Positions 1 to 7,384 of a stretch of DNA of 18,174 nt are shown piece after piece. Location: the NCBI GenBank assembly GCA_022562335.1, contig JADFPM010000020.1:1-18174 (forward strand), read 5' to 3'. How positions within the stretch are numbered: position 1 is the stretch's first letter; the number at the start of each line of letters is the position of its first letter. The notes below the pieces were generated by a model. The model did no database searches, had not been told where the DNA came from, and saw only the letters and a list, made by a program, of their open reading frames with translations. A program made the translations under genes and the position numbers. This DNA comes from Chloroflexota bacterium (GTDB lineage Bacteria > Chloroflexota > Dehalococcoidia > Lucifugimonadales > UBA3495).

Positions 1-1158
1 AAGCTGGAAGAAACTCCGGTAGCCACCTTCCTGGCCGATTTCTTCGAGGGCCGGGGTTACAAGGTGGACCTTCAGGAGGTCGAGCCAGGGCGGTTTCAAA
101 CCATCGCCACATTGGAGGGGACCGGTGGGGGTCCCAGCCTGATGCTGAACGGCCACACCGACATCAACTCTCTGAGCCGCGGCTGGCGCCGCGACCCCTG
201 GGTGCCCAGCGTGGAAGGAGACCGCCTGTACGGCCACGGGGTCCAGAACATGAAGGGCGGCCTGGCCAGCATCATCATGGCGGCGGAAGCGGTGCGCCAA
301 TCGGGGGTCCGGCTGAAGGGCGACTTGGTGGTTGCCTGCGTGGTGGGAGAGACCCAGGGCGGCGAAGGCACCCACTTTTTGATGGGCAGCGGTCTTCGCA
401 CCGGCATGGCGGTGGTGGCTGAACCATTTGGCGTGGGCAACCTGGTCACCGTCCATGCCGGCATCGTACACCTGGCGATTCACACCTACGGCGTTACCGG
501 ACACATCCGGCAACCCGAAGGCACCGTGAACGCCGTGGAAAAAATGACCGGGGTCATCACCGCGCTGAAGGGCGTCGAGTTTACCTGCCAGCCCCGGGAA
601 GACATGCCGGCACTGCCCAAGCTGAACGTGGGCAGCGTCATCGGCGGGCTGGGCCAAGATTATATTCTGGTGGAGCCTCCGTACATACCCGACGTTTGCA
701 CCATCATCGTGGACGTGCATTTCGTGCCGGGCCAGACGGTTGAGGGCATCGTCGCCGACATCCGACGCGTCCTGGACCCGTTGCAGGCTGAAGATCCGGA
801 GCTGTCCTATCAGATCGAGATCCCGCCGCCGGAATCCTTTAAGGGCCGCCGCCGTCTGGTCATGGACCCGTTGGACGTGCCCCCGGACGAGGAGATAGTG
901 CAAGCTGTGGCCCGCAGCCACCAAGTGGTGACCGGAGGACCGCCCAAGGCGATCGGGGCTGTGTTGCCCTACTCTTACACCGCGAACGACACCTGCCATC
1001 TGTGGAACGCCGGAATACCGTGTTTGCTTTACGGTCCTGCGGTGATTCGAGGGTCTGACGGCGAGGACGACAGCTGCGTCATAATCAGCGAGATGGTCAC
1101 GTGTACCAAGGTGCTGGCCCTCACCGCCCTGGACGTGTGCGGCACAGAGCGACCTTAA
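1..1158 (+). CDS. M20-family amidohydrolase/peptidase, 5'-truncated by window edge, atypical metal site
   Basis: The open frame runs from base 1, so the N-terminus lies outside the window. A GTG at 64 is internal, because the 21 codons before it continue the fold. 385 residues are visible. Counting from the codon at 64, the M20 landmarks are GHTD (H31, D33), GHGVQNMKGG (N62), GETQGGEGT (E96, T97), AEPF (E120), a GHIRQPEGTVNA lid/dimerisation motif (H147) and GPA..SDGEDDS near 324-337. Family members remove acyl, carbamoyl or amino-acid groups using two zinc ions. Here the bridging Asp is Asn, the second Glu of the Glu-Glu pair is Thr, and the C-terminal His is Gly, while H31, D33, E96 and E120 remain. 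That leaves a one-metal-like site. It is the first of three closely spaced plus-strand genes. The family is secure; the substrate is unknown, and this could be an ArgE/DapE-like, carbamoylase-like or non-classical enzyme. Confidence 0.88.
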   Translation, partial: KLEETPVATFLADFFEGRGYKVDLQEVEPGRFQTIATLEGTGGGPSLMLNGHTDINSLSRGWRRDPWVPSVEGDRLYGHGVQNMKGGLASIIMAAEAVRQSGVRLKGDLVVACVVGETQGGEGTHFLMGSGLRTGMAVVAEPFGVGNLVTVHAGIVHLAIHTYGVTGHIRQPEGTVNAVEKMTGVITALKGVEFTCQPREDMPALPKLNVGSVIGGLGQDYILVEPPYIPDVCTIIVDVHFVPGQTVEGIVADIRRVLDPLQAEDPELSYQIEIPPPESFKGRRRLVMDPLDVPPDEEIVQAVARSHQVVTGGPPKAIGAVLPYSYTANDTCHLWNAGIPCLLYGPAVIRGSDGEDDSCVIISEMVTCTKVLALTALDVCGTERP

Positions 1159-1206
1159 ACCCGAGATCACCGGTGGTTTATATATCAGATCATCAGGAGG
1201 CTGGCC

Positions 1207-1914
1207 ATGAGAGCCATCCCAGGCATCGAATTCAATACCTTCTCCATCACGGGCCGGTGCTCTCGAACCGGCATGTTGGGGATAGCGATTACCACCAGCG
1301 ACATCACGGTCGGCTCTCGGTGTCCCTACGTGAAGCCATCGGTGGGGGCAATCTCGACTCAAGCCTCGACCGATCCCGGCCTGGGCCCGTTCGCCTTGAA
1401 GCTGTTGGAGTTGGGCTACTCGGCCACGGGCGTTCTCCAGCAATTGGAGGCCAGCGATCCCTTCATCGAGCGGCGCCAACTTGGCCTGGTGGACCACAAC
1501 GGAAATTCCGCCGCCAGGACCGGGGCCAAGAACAATCCTTGGGCCGGACACACCACCGGACGGGACCACGTCGCCATGGGCAACGGCCTGGTGGGGGAAG
1601 GGGTGGTCCAAGCCATGGCCGCAGTGTTCCTGGAAGCCCCCCAGTTGGACCTGGAGGAGCGTTTGACCAGAGCGCTGGAAGCAGGGCAACAAGCCGGCGG
1701 TGAAGCTCAAGACTCCACACCTCACCACTCGGCTGCTTTGTTGGTTTACGGTTCGGACACCTTTTCCAGGGTAGATCTGCGGGTTGACGAGCACGCCACG
1801 CCGGTGGCAGAGTTACGGCGGCTGCTGGACATATTCGCGCCGAAGATCGACTATTTTGCCTTGAGGGCCAGCGACCCGGAGGCCGCTCAAGCAGCCAAGG
1901 ATGCGGGAATCTGA
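1207..1914 (+). CDS. DUF1028 family protein (Ntn-hydrolase-like), 235 aa
   Basis: The start is set by an AGGAGG ribosome site six bases before ATG (CATCAGGAGGCTGGCC). The protein opens with the DUF1028 signature NTFSITGRC..TGMLGIAITTS and continues with GAISTQAS, GPFALKLLELG, ERRQLGLVD, WAGHTTGRDHVAMGNGLVGEGVVQAMAAVF and a C-terminal SAALLVYG segment. It is full length for the family. DUF1028 proteins are predicted to adopt a fold like the N-terminal nucleophile hydrolases, but no reaction is established. No signal peptide or membrane segment is visible, so it is probably cytoplasmic. It lies 48 bases after the M20 gene and nine bases before the epimerase gene, which suggests co-transcription. 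Its work is therefore probably tied to the hydrolase's substrate, though that is inference. Confidence 0.85.
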   Translation: MRAIPGIEFNTFSITGRCSRTGMLGIAITTSDITVGSRCPYVKPSVGAISTQASTDPGLGPFALKLLELGYSATGVLQQLEASDPFIERRQLGLVDHNGNSAARTGAKNNPWAGHTTGRDHVAMGNGLVGEGVVQAMAAVFLEAPQLDLEERLTRALEAGQQAGGEAQDSTPHHSAALLVYGSDTFSRVDLRVDEHATPVAELRRLLDIFAPKIDYFALRASDPEAAQAAKDAGI

Positions 1915-1923
1915 GGGGGCGGC

Positions 1924-2904
1924 ATGGCGACACTTGTAACCGGCGGGACTGGCTTCGTCGGGGCGAATATAGTGAAATGCTTGGCGCAGACCGGGCATGA
2001 CGTCATATGTTTCGACGTCAACGGTCCCGACCAACTGACCAGGAATTTCATGGAAGATGTTTCCTCCAAGGTCAGCTACGTTCAGGGCGACATACTCGAC
2101 CGGGGCATGATCGACCGTTTGGGGGCCGAGCACGCGATAGACAAGATCGTTCATGCCGCCGTGTTCACGGTCAACCGGGTCGAATTGGAAACCCAGCGCA
2201 GCCGGGACGTCATCGCCATAAATGTCGAAGGCACGGCCAACTTGCTGGAACTGGCCCGCGCCTTGAAGGTGGGCCGGTTCGTATACGTAAGCTCAGGAGC
2301 CGTTTACGGTTCAGCCGCTACCGGAGACCAGACGCTGAACGAAGACGCGCCACCGGTCCCATTGAACCTGTACGGCATCACCAAATACGCCAGCGAGCTT
2401 TTGACCCGAAGATACGGCGAGCTGCATGGTATCTCTACGGCCAGCGTCAGGCTCAGCACGCCCTACGGCCCCATGGAGCGGGTAACGGGACATCGAGCGG
2501 TGATGTCAGTATTTCATCAATGGACCGGACAAGCCCTGCGAGGCGGCTCGATCACGGTCGATGACATGGACCAAGGTCGTGATTTCACCTATGTTGCCGA
2601 CATAGGCGACGGTATCCGCACCGTACTCGATGCTACAACCCTGCGTCACGGACTGTACAACCTCACGGCGGGAACCTGGGTGACCTACCGGGAGATTTTG
2701 GACGAACTGATCAAGCTCACTCCAAACACACCGGTCATCGAGACAGGGCAGGCTAGGAGCGAACCGACCAGCGAGGGGCCGCCCCGGGGTCCCCTTTCCG
2801 GCCACCGTCTGTTCCAAGATCTGAGGTGGACTCCCAAATTCGACTTGGCGGCAGGGATGGCCGATTACCTAAAGTGGAGACGGGACTCTTCATTCCTAGA
2901 ATGA
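1924..2904 (+). CDS. NAD-dependent epimerase/dehydratase (extended SDR), 326 aa
   Basis: It begins with a textbook Rossmann nucleotide-binding loop, TGGTGFVG (G7, G10, G13). An acidic residue after the second strand (D31 in CFDVNG) favours NAD over NADP. The catalytic set is intact: S123/S124 in YVSSGAVYG, Y150 and K154 in YGITK. The length fits sugar-nucleotide epimerases and dehydratases of the UDP-glucose 4-epimerase type, but similar proteins act on other alcohols, so no gene symbol is given. A purine-rich GAGGGGG overlaps the stop of the preceding DUF1028 gene and serves as the ribosome site, so translation is likely coupled. It is the last gene of the left operon. The following gene is on the opposite strand and a small hairpin lies in the gap. 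Confidence 0.88.
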   Translation: MATLVTGGTGFVGANIVKCLAQTGHDVICFDVNGPDQLTRNFMEDVSSKVSYVQGDILDRGMIDRLGAEHAIDKIVHAAVFTVNRVELETQRSRDVIAINVEGTANLLELARALKVGRFVYVSSGAVYGSAATGDQTLNEDAPPVPLNLYGITKYASELLTRRYGELHGISTASVRLSTPYGPMERVTGHRAVMSVFHQWTGQALRGGSITVDDMDQGRDFTYVADIGDGIRTVLDATTLRHGLYNLTAGTWVTYREILDELIKLTPNTPVIETGQARSEPTSEGPPRGPLSGHRLFQDLRWTPKFDLAAGMADYLKWRRDSSFLE

Positions 2905-2948
2905 CCGGAATTCGGGTCTCATTTGACTCATGCAAGAAGGCCAGAGTC

Positions 2949-2967
2949 TTGGCGGTTAGTTCGCCAA
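2949..2967. terminator. weak hairpin between convergent genes
   Basis: TTGGCG and CGCCAA form a six-base-pair stem with a seven-base loop between the converging epimerase and propeller genes. No T run follows on either strand, so a role in ending transcription is only possible. Confidence 0.25.
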
Positions 2968-3031
2968 CCGGGGCATCGGCGCCACTGGAGTCCCGTCCCC
3001 ACCATCGCTCGGTTTTTGTCTCTTTAAGGCG

Positions 3032-4000
3032 TTAGTTGGGGGTCCAGGCCAGCGCCCTGACTTCGGTGAACTCCTTCTTTAGTTTTTCCCACTTATCACC
3101 GCCGTCGGCGCTGCGATAAAGTTCGCCGTAGACACTGTTGGCCAGTATCAATTCGGGGTCCGAGGGATGGGTCGCGAAGTTCCAAAGGGGCGAGTTAGGC
3201 TCCACCGGCAGAGGGCGGGTCTCCCATGATTTGCCACCGTCCGTCGATCGCTGAATGGTGCCCGTGTTACCGATCGCCGCATCGCCGTTGGCGGCGAACA
3301 ACACCTGTGGATCATCGGCCTTAACCGCTATCCAGCGGCAGTAGGGCATGGGGAACGACGAAGTAACCGCCAGGGACTGGAAGGTCTCACCTTCGTCCTG
3401 GCTAGCAAAGATTTCCCGAGGCGTGCTTACCAGCAGGGTCTTCTGCTCGCCGAGACCCAGCGCCATGCCATGGATGTCCGGGTTAGTGATGCCGCTGTCC
3501 ACGTGGGTCCAGGTGTCGCCGCCGTCCCGGCTTCGGTACACCCCGTCTATCTCCACCCCGGCCCACACGGTGCCCCCATCGACCGGGTCCACCAGCATCG
3601 CCGTGACTCTGGGCGAGCCGATAGCGCACTCCTGGGCGATGTCCGCCGACAGCTTTTGCCAGCTCTTGCCACGGTCCTTGGAGCGGAACAGAAACGGAGG
3701 ACTGGTGCCGGCAAATATTGTGTCCGAGTCTGACGGATCGATGGCGATGGACCAGATGTTCAAGCCGTCCATCGGTGAGTCCAACTTCACCCAACTGCCG
3801 CCACTATCCTCGCTACGGTAGATCCCATTGTTGGAGCCCGCATACACGACATTGGAAGATTGCGGGTCTACCGCCAGGGCCCTGATCTGGGATTCCCCAG
3901 GGAACGGATCGCGTATACGGCCCCAACTCTCACCGCCGTCGGGGCTCTGAAACAGGCCTGCGCCCGTGGTTCCTACTAGGATGCTGTAGTTTCCAGACAT
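3032..4000 (-). CDS. Asp-box (BNR) beta-propeller protein, 322 aa
   Basis: Seven Asp boxes (S-x-D-x-G-x-x-W/F) recur about every 45 residues, near residues 19, 63, 107, 157, 200, 252 and 297: SPDGGESW, SEDSGGSW, SKDRGKSW, SRDGGDTW, SQDEGETF, STDGGKSW and SADGGDKW. That matches one seven-bladed propeller, as in sortilin/VPS10-like and exo-sialidase-like folds. Asp boxes are structural turns and do not show catalysis, and I see no sialidase Arg triad. There is no signal peptide or anchor, so it appears cytoplasmic, which is unusual for a family often seen outside the cell. The start is supported by GGGAGG eight bases before ATG. It is a single-gene unit, convergent with the epimerase and preceded by a good promoter candidate. 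A related 1080-aa protein lies further right. Substrate or binding partner is unknown. Confidence 0.85.
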   Translation of the reverse strand: MSGNYSILVGTTGAGLFQSPDGGESWGRIRDPFPGESQIRALAVDPQSSNVVYAGSNNGIYRSEDSGGSWVKLDSPMDGLNIWSIAIDPSDSDTIFAGTSPPFLFRSKDRGKSWQKLSADIAQECAIGSPRVTAMLVDPVDGGTVWAGVEIDGVYRSRDGGDTWTHVDSGITNPDIHGMALGLGEQKTLLVSTPREIFASQDEGETFQSLAVTSSFPMPYCRWIAVKADDPQVLFAANGDAAIGNTGTIQRSTDGGKSWETRPLPVEPNSPLWNFATHPSDPELILANSVYGELYRSADGGDKWEKLKKEFTEVRALAWTPN

Positions 4001-4673
4001 AGCCCATGCCTCCCTGTCTTTTTATCATCCTGGATTTCCATTTGGCCAGACTTCGCAGCATCTGAGACCAAATAGATTGGGAGCAATATACACCTGGGCT
4101 CATAGTGCCTGTCAATCTTTGACATTAGGTGTTTGCTTGACGAATTCTGCAATAAATACCCTCAGGATCCCTTCCCATGCCCCATCCCTATTTTTTTCAC
4201 CTTTGATTTTTCGCCTGTAGTGTGCGTCTCGGGCGCAATGACGAGGAAACCGAGCCGGGATTGACCGGGAGTTTCCCAGTTCCGGGTCCCCTCCACTGCT
4301 CGCCGCCGGCCCGCGTAAAGCCTATTTATCGTTCGATAGACAATCCCGCCCGCCACGACGTACCATTCCCCTATCATGATTTGGCTATCCCGGGTCAGAC
4401 ATGTGTCACCCCTAGGCAGGCGGTGGTTGCCGATGGTGACAGAGACTTCCCACACCACCCTGTCAGAATCGTCGCCTGGTTCCCGCGGCGCCCCAGAACT
4501 AAACGAGAGGAGGGCCTCAAGGCTGACCTCCCGACGCCGGAACCATGCCCACGGGCTAACTGGCCAAGGACCGGTGAATTGTTAAGAACCAGCAGGCGTG
4601 AAATCACCTCCTTGGAAGCGTGGCGATCCACTCTTGCGGAATTCATAGCCACCCTTTTGTAGGAGTTAGTCGC
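4001..4673. other. gene-poor stretch upstream of the zinc-ribbon-like gene
   Basis: About 670 bases with no gene I can defend. The left part holds the promoter of the minus-strand propeller gene. The rest has short open frames on both strands without family signatures or good ribosome sites. One minus-strand frame (4162-4458) contains a passage that looks faintly protein-like (DSQIMIGEWYVVAGGIVYR) and could be a decayed gene. An 11-base match to the 16S rRNA tail, ATCACCTCCTT, lies at 4603-4613. No repeat, tRNA or hairpin with a T run was found. Confidence 0.5.
4087..4115 (-). promoter_or_regulatory. sigma70-like promoter for the 322-aa propeller gene
   Basis: Reading the minus strand, a perfect TTGACA -35 box (4115-4110) is followed after 17 bases by TGTATA (4092-4087); an overlapping TATATT gives a 19-base spacing. 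This implies a leader of roughly 80 bases before the ATG at 4000. The stretch is AT-rich in a GC-rich neighbourhood. Confidence 0.5.
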
Positions 4674-4859
4674 ATGAAATGCCCTCGTTGTGAAAGCGCG
4701 ATCGCTTCCCCCGGCGGACGGGATGTTTGCGTAAATGGATTGGAAGTGCTTATGGTGTTCTCCCTCCATTGCGAAACCATCCTCGGTGTCGTTCACCAAT
4801 CACATTCCTCTTATTTCAGCAAAACGCACACTCGAAGTACAACTACCAGGACGCAATGA
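4674..4859 (+). CDS. small zinc-ribbon-like protein, 61 aa
   Basis: The start is ATG at 4674, because AGGAG lies eight bases upstream (AGGAGTTAGTCGC); longer in-frame versions lack a ribosome site. The protein opens MKCPRCESAIAS with a CxxC knuckle (C3, C6), then GGRDVCVNGLEVLMVF with C19, then SLHCETILGVV with C33. This resembles small two-knuckle zinc ribbons, in which the second knuckle would be CxxC. Here that position reads S30-L-H-C33, so either His32 or Cys19 substitutes, or zinc binding is lost. The tail is rich in Ser, Thr and Arg and looks disordered. The function is unknown; such proteins bind nucleic acid or protein partners or serve as metal-bound structural modules. A gap of 213 bases separates it from the next small gene, so co-transcription is uncertain. 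Confidence 0.55.
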   Translation: MKCPRCESAIASPGGRDVCVNGLEVLMVFSLHCETILGVVHQSHSSYFSKTHTRSTTTRTQ

Positions 4860-4905
4860 GGCACTCTTCGGTTTCAGCATCCAGATGACTGGCCTAGCCC
4901 CGAGA

Positions 4906-4921
4906 CCGGTTTTGGAACCGG
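4906..4921. other. small perfect hairpin
   Basis: CCGGTT-TTGG-AACCGG gives a six-base-pair stem with a four-base loop between the 61-aa and 65-aa genes. There is no T run, so it is not a standard terminator. It may be a processing or attenuation element, or chance. Confidence 0.2.
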
Positions 4922-5022
4922 AGTCAAAAGGGGACCCGACTTACCGGCCCGGGGTGCTGAGCCCACCGTCTTGGATCGACAATTGCCGGGGGGTTGATCC
5001 ATGGGAAAACGCTCGGGCCGCT

Positions 5023-5051
5023 TTTAGATCAAAGTCCCGGGATCCTATACA
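5023..5051 (+). promoter_or_regulatory. possible promoter for the 65-aa/192-aa gene pair
   Basis: TTTAGA and TATACA are 17 bases apart, each matching four of six consensus positions, and would place the transcript start about 15 bases before the GTG at 5073. The spacing is ideal but the boxes are weak. Confidence 0.28.
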
Positions 5052-5072
5052 TCATTAGGAAAGGTGGTAGCC

Positions 5073-5270
5073 GTGGCGGATCTATTCCAGATATCAAGAG
5101 AGAGTAAAACCCTAGAAATAGAGGAGACTTCAAGGGAAGGCTTCCCATTTCGCCTGGTGGTCACGTTGAGGAAACTGGGCGTGGTAACCATGCTAGACTA
5201 TTTTATTTCCCCCGAAGACGCTGAGGGGATCACCAAGGCCCTAAGTAAGACAGGAGCCGCTGCTGAATAG
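5073..5270 (+). CDS. small hypothetical protein, 65 aa
   Basis: Two GTG codons compete, at 5064 and 5073. The second is chosen because AAAGGTGGT at 5060-5068 can then act as ribosome site; with the first start the site would overlap the codon. The product is acidic, with a likely beta hairpin (FPFRLVVTLRKLGVVTMLDYFIS) followed by a short helix (PEDAEGITKALSKTG). No signal peptide, membrane segment or metal motif is visible, and I do not recognise the family. It ends 27 bases before the 192-aa CHAT-like gene, which has its own strong ribosome site, so the two are probably one operon. The size and location suggest a partner, regulator or adaptor of that protein, but this is inferred from adjacency alone. 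Confidence 0.65.
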   Translation: MADLFQISRESKTLEIEETSREGFPFRLVVTLRKLGVVTMLDYFISPEDAEGITKALSKTGAAAE

Positions 5271-5297
5271 GGCCGAGGCAGTCAAGGAGGGCAACCC

Positions 5298-5876
5298 GTG
5301 TTATGGAGTCAAACAACCATCCCCGATAAGCTCGGCCTCTTGGTGATAGATGGCTGCGCCAACGATCAGGGCTGGGAATCGGAGTTTTGCAGCCGCCTTT
5401 TCAATGTGTTCCGCCGAAAGGGTATGACCTTGGTGGGAGACAAACCCCTAAATGTGAACCGTCCCCAGGATCTGTCGGAAGCACTGCAAGACCAGAGCGC
5501 ATTCAACTGCGTCTTCCTTATCAGTCACCCGTCGCAGACCGCCGAAGGGTCGAAACTGAGCAGCTATTGGGATTGGCTCTCGAGTCTTGAGGAGCTGGAG
5601 CCGAAATTGCTCGCCGTCTGCACGTTTGAAGACCACGACCCAAACACCAGCCAGTCGATCCTCACGGCGGAAGATAGCTTCGCTCGATTCGCGGTCGTAC
5701 CTAAATCGCCACTAACGCCTCGTGCGGCCGGGTTGTTCTTTATGAAATTCTTCACCGAATTAGACTTTCACGCTCCAGACTCCATCACCGGAAGGATGGT
5801 GTGGTTCTCTCACGCCAAGGCCAGGGAATTACTGAGAAGACGGCGTCTGCCGGGCGAGATCGGAATGCGCTGCTAG
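5298..5876 (+). CDS. hypothetical protein with CHAT/caspase-like Rossmannoid layout, 192 aa
   Basis: Start GTG 5298 is fixed by AAGGAGG seven bases upstream. The sequence alternates predicted strands and helices: LGLLVIDG, WESEFCSRLFNVFRRKG, MTLVGD, CVFLISH, then KLLAVCTFE and FARFAVVP followed by AAGLFFMKFFTEL. A histidine directly after one core strand (H77) and a cysteine directly after the next (C108), with a late helix of the FFMKFFTEL kind, match the order of the His-Cys dyad in CHAT peptidases of the caspase-like clan. The usual HG after the strand is HP here, and there is no TPR region. An alternative is a TIR-like or flavodoxin-like fold without catalysis. It is cytoplasmic with no membrane segment and a basic tail (RRRR around 180-183). 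It follows the 65-aa gene by 27 bases. The gene is secure; the CHAT assignment is tentative. Confidence 0.75.
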   Translation: MLWSQTTIPDKLGLLVIDGCANDQGWESEFCSRLFNVFRRKGMTLVGDKPLNVNRPQDLSEALQDQSAFNCVFLISHPSQTAEGSKLSSYWDWLSSLEELEPKLLAVCTFEDHDPNTSQSILTAEDSFARFAVVPKSPLTPRAAGLFFMKFFTELDFHAPDSITGRMVWFSHAKARELLRRRRLPGEIGMRC

Positions 5877-5879
5877 TTC

Positions 5880-5982
5880 GGGTTTGCCAACCCATTCGTG
5901 CCAGCCAACCTCTTCGCTTGCTCAACCGCTGCTTCCAATTAACCCCCCCGGTCTTCCTCCACCGAGTACACCGTTTGGTGTA
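5880..5982. other. intergenic hairpins between convergent genes
   Basis: Four bases after the stop of the 192-aa gene, GGGTT-TGCC-AACCC (5880-5893) makes a five-base-pair stem. Further on, TACACC-GTTT-GGTGTA (5967-5982) makes a perfect six-base-pair stem. Neither is followed by a T run. They could limit read-through between the converging transcripts. The rest of the 245-base gap shows nothing recognisable. Confidence 0.25.
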
Positions 5983-6121
5983 ACCCGTTTCGCCTGCTCA
6001 GCATTTCATTTCCGAACGCGCCGCGAGAGGCAGACGCACCTTACCTGGTTTCCCACCCGTCACCCAGGGCTGCCGAGCATAATACTCGAACTGCAATTGG
6101 ACGGTGAAAAGCCCAGATCGC

Positions 6122-7255
6122 TCATCCAACTACCAGCATCTCATCGGTGTTGAACTTGGGCGAGAGGAGCCGCGGGCCGTCTTTGGTGATCAAAAACATG
6201 TCCTGCAGATGCCAGTAGTTGACGTGGGGCTCCATCGCTATCACCATGCCCTCCTCTAGCTCCTGATGGCAACCGGGCACGATGTAAGGCTCCTGCTGGT
6301 GCCACCAGGCCCCTACGCTGTGACCGGCCAGGGAGAGCCGCTGCTGGTACCCGTGCTGGCGAAACTTTTCGGCGGCGAACCGGTGGATCTCGCTGGCTTT
6401 GGTCCCAACCTGGCACCGGTCGACGGTCATCCGGTATATATCCAGCATCACCCGATAGGTTTCCATTTGCTCTTGCGAAGGTTGGCCCACCACCACCGTC
6501 CTGGACTGGTGTCCGGGATAACCCTGGTAATATGCCACGTAATCGTTGCGGATGATGTCTCCCTGCTGGAAACGCATATCCCCTTCGCCGCCGTAGGCCA
6601 CGGTGTTACGGTGGGAGTTCAATATGCCGTGGACAAACCCAGCCCCCCTTCTCAAACAGCTCTCCACCAGCCGGCCGTGGACCTCTCGTTCGGTGTCTCC
6701 CACCCGGACCGTCGGGAACACCTCCAGGTACGCCTCGTCAAGGATATTCGCGGCTTCTTCCAGAAGGGCCACCTCACCCGGCGTCTTGATCCAACGCACT
6801 CTGTCCATCAGTTCGGTGCAGTCGATGGCGTTGACGCCGGGAAGCAGCTTTTGGATCTCCTCCCACCGGGCGGCGCTGACGTAGGTTTTTTCAAAGCCCA
6901 CCGTCTCCCGGTCCAGACCCATGCCTTTCAGGACCTCCGCCATCTTCTGGTAAGGCGACTCGGCATAGTCATCGTAGACTTCGATGCCCTGCAGCCAGGA
7001 GTCGCGCTGGGCCAGCGGCGCGGCATAGTGGTTCAAGATCATCACCGGTTTTTCTCGCCGGGGCCAGACCAGAAGCACCTCCCGGGGAGAATCTGGAAAG
7101 TCCAAGTGCCGGCCCAGGGTACCGGGATAGGCGAACCCGGCAAGGTAGGTGAAGTTTTTCCCGGAGCGGAGCACCAGGGCAGAGCAACCAGCCTGGTCTA
7201 GATGCTGATTCAACCTGTCGATGTTGGCGATGATCTCTCTTTGCGGGTCTGCCAT
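6122..7255 (-). CDS. M24 (creatinase / Xaa-Pro aminopeptidase fold) hydrolase with altered metal site, 377 aa
   Basis: The frame is open to 7300, but ATG at 7255 is the likely start: GGAGG lies seven bases before it (GGAGGAAGGACC). Residues 1-150 form a creatinase-type N-domain and the rest the pita-bread catalytic domain. Aligned on its motifs, the five M24 metal positions are D238 (RNDYVAYYQGY), H249 in place of Asp (PGHQSRT where S-D-x-T-R-T is usual), H312 (GHSVGAWWH), E342 (AMEPHV) and Q351 in place of Glu (LQDM where IED is usual). The altered positions are the two that bridge the metals in methionine aminopeptidase. Creatinase itself works without metal, so a metal-free C-N hydrolase is plausible; a weak one-metal enzyme or an inactive relative is possible. 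No signal peptide. It stands alone on the minus strand, downstream of the 87-aa membrane protein gene. Confidence 0.88.
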   Translation of the reverse strand: MADPQREIIANIDRLNQHLDQAGCSALVLRSGKNFTYLAGFAYPGTLGRHLDFPDSPREVLLVWPRREKPVMILNHYAAPLAQRDSWLQGIEVYDDYAESPYQKMAEVLKGMGLDRETVGFEKTYVSAARWEEIQKLLPGVNAIDCTELMDRVRWIKTPGEVALLEEAANILDEAYLEVFPTVRVGDTEREVHGRLVESCLRRGAGFVHGILNSHRNTVAYGGEGDMRFQQGDIIRNDYVAYYQGYPGHQSRTVVVGQPSQEQMETYRVMLDIYRMTVDRCQVGTKASEIHRFAAEKFRQHGYQQRLSLAGHSVGAWWHQQEPYIVPGCHQELEEGMVIAMEPHVNYWHLQDMFLITKDGPRLLSPKFNTDEMLVVG

Positions 7256-7344
7256 GGTCCTTCCTCCGGTTTTCGATCTACCCGAATTGGAAAAGCGCAA
7301 GTTGCGATATCAGCAGCTTTAACGAGTTACATGCCGCCGATCTC

Positions 7345-7365
7345 GTTGGGGAGGCCTGACCCAAC
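7345..7365. terminator. hairpin downstream of the 87-aa membrane protein gene
   Basis: GTTGGG and CCCAAC form a six-base-pair stem around a nine-base loop containing the palindrome AGGCCT, 20 bases past the minus-strand stop at 7385. No T run follows, so termination here is only a possibility. Confidence 0.3.
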
Positions 7366-7384
7366 TTCCGAGGCAACCGGGATC

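Noticed and set aside
64..66. GTG at 64 as the start of the M20 gene
   Set aside because: The 21 codons before it are open and read like the usual N-terminal helix of the family, and no ribosome site precedes the GTG.
4162..4458. Minus-strand 98-aa frame with a faintly protein-like middle
   Set aside because: No ribosome site at its GTG start and no recognisable domain; kept only as a possible gene relic in the description of the gap.
6266..7201. Plus-strand 311-aa frame opposite the M24 gene
   Set aside because: It is a long GC-driven shadow; the opposite strand has clear M24 motifs and a ribosome site, and this frame has no family signature.
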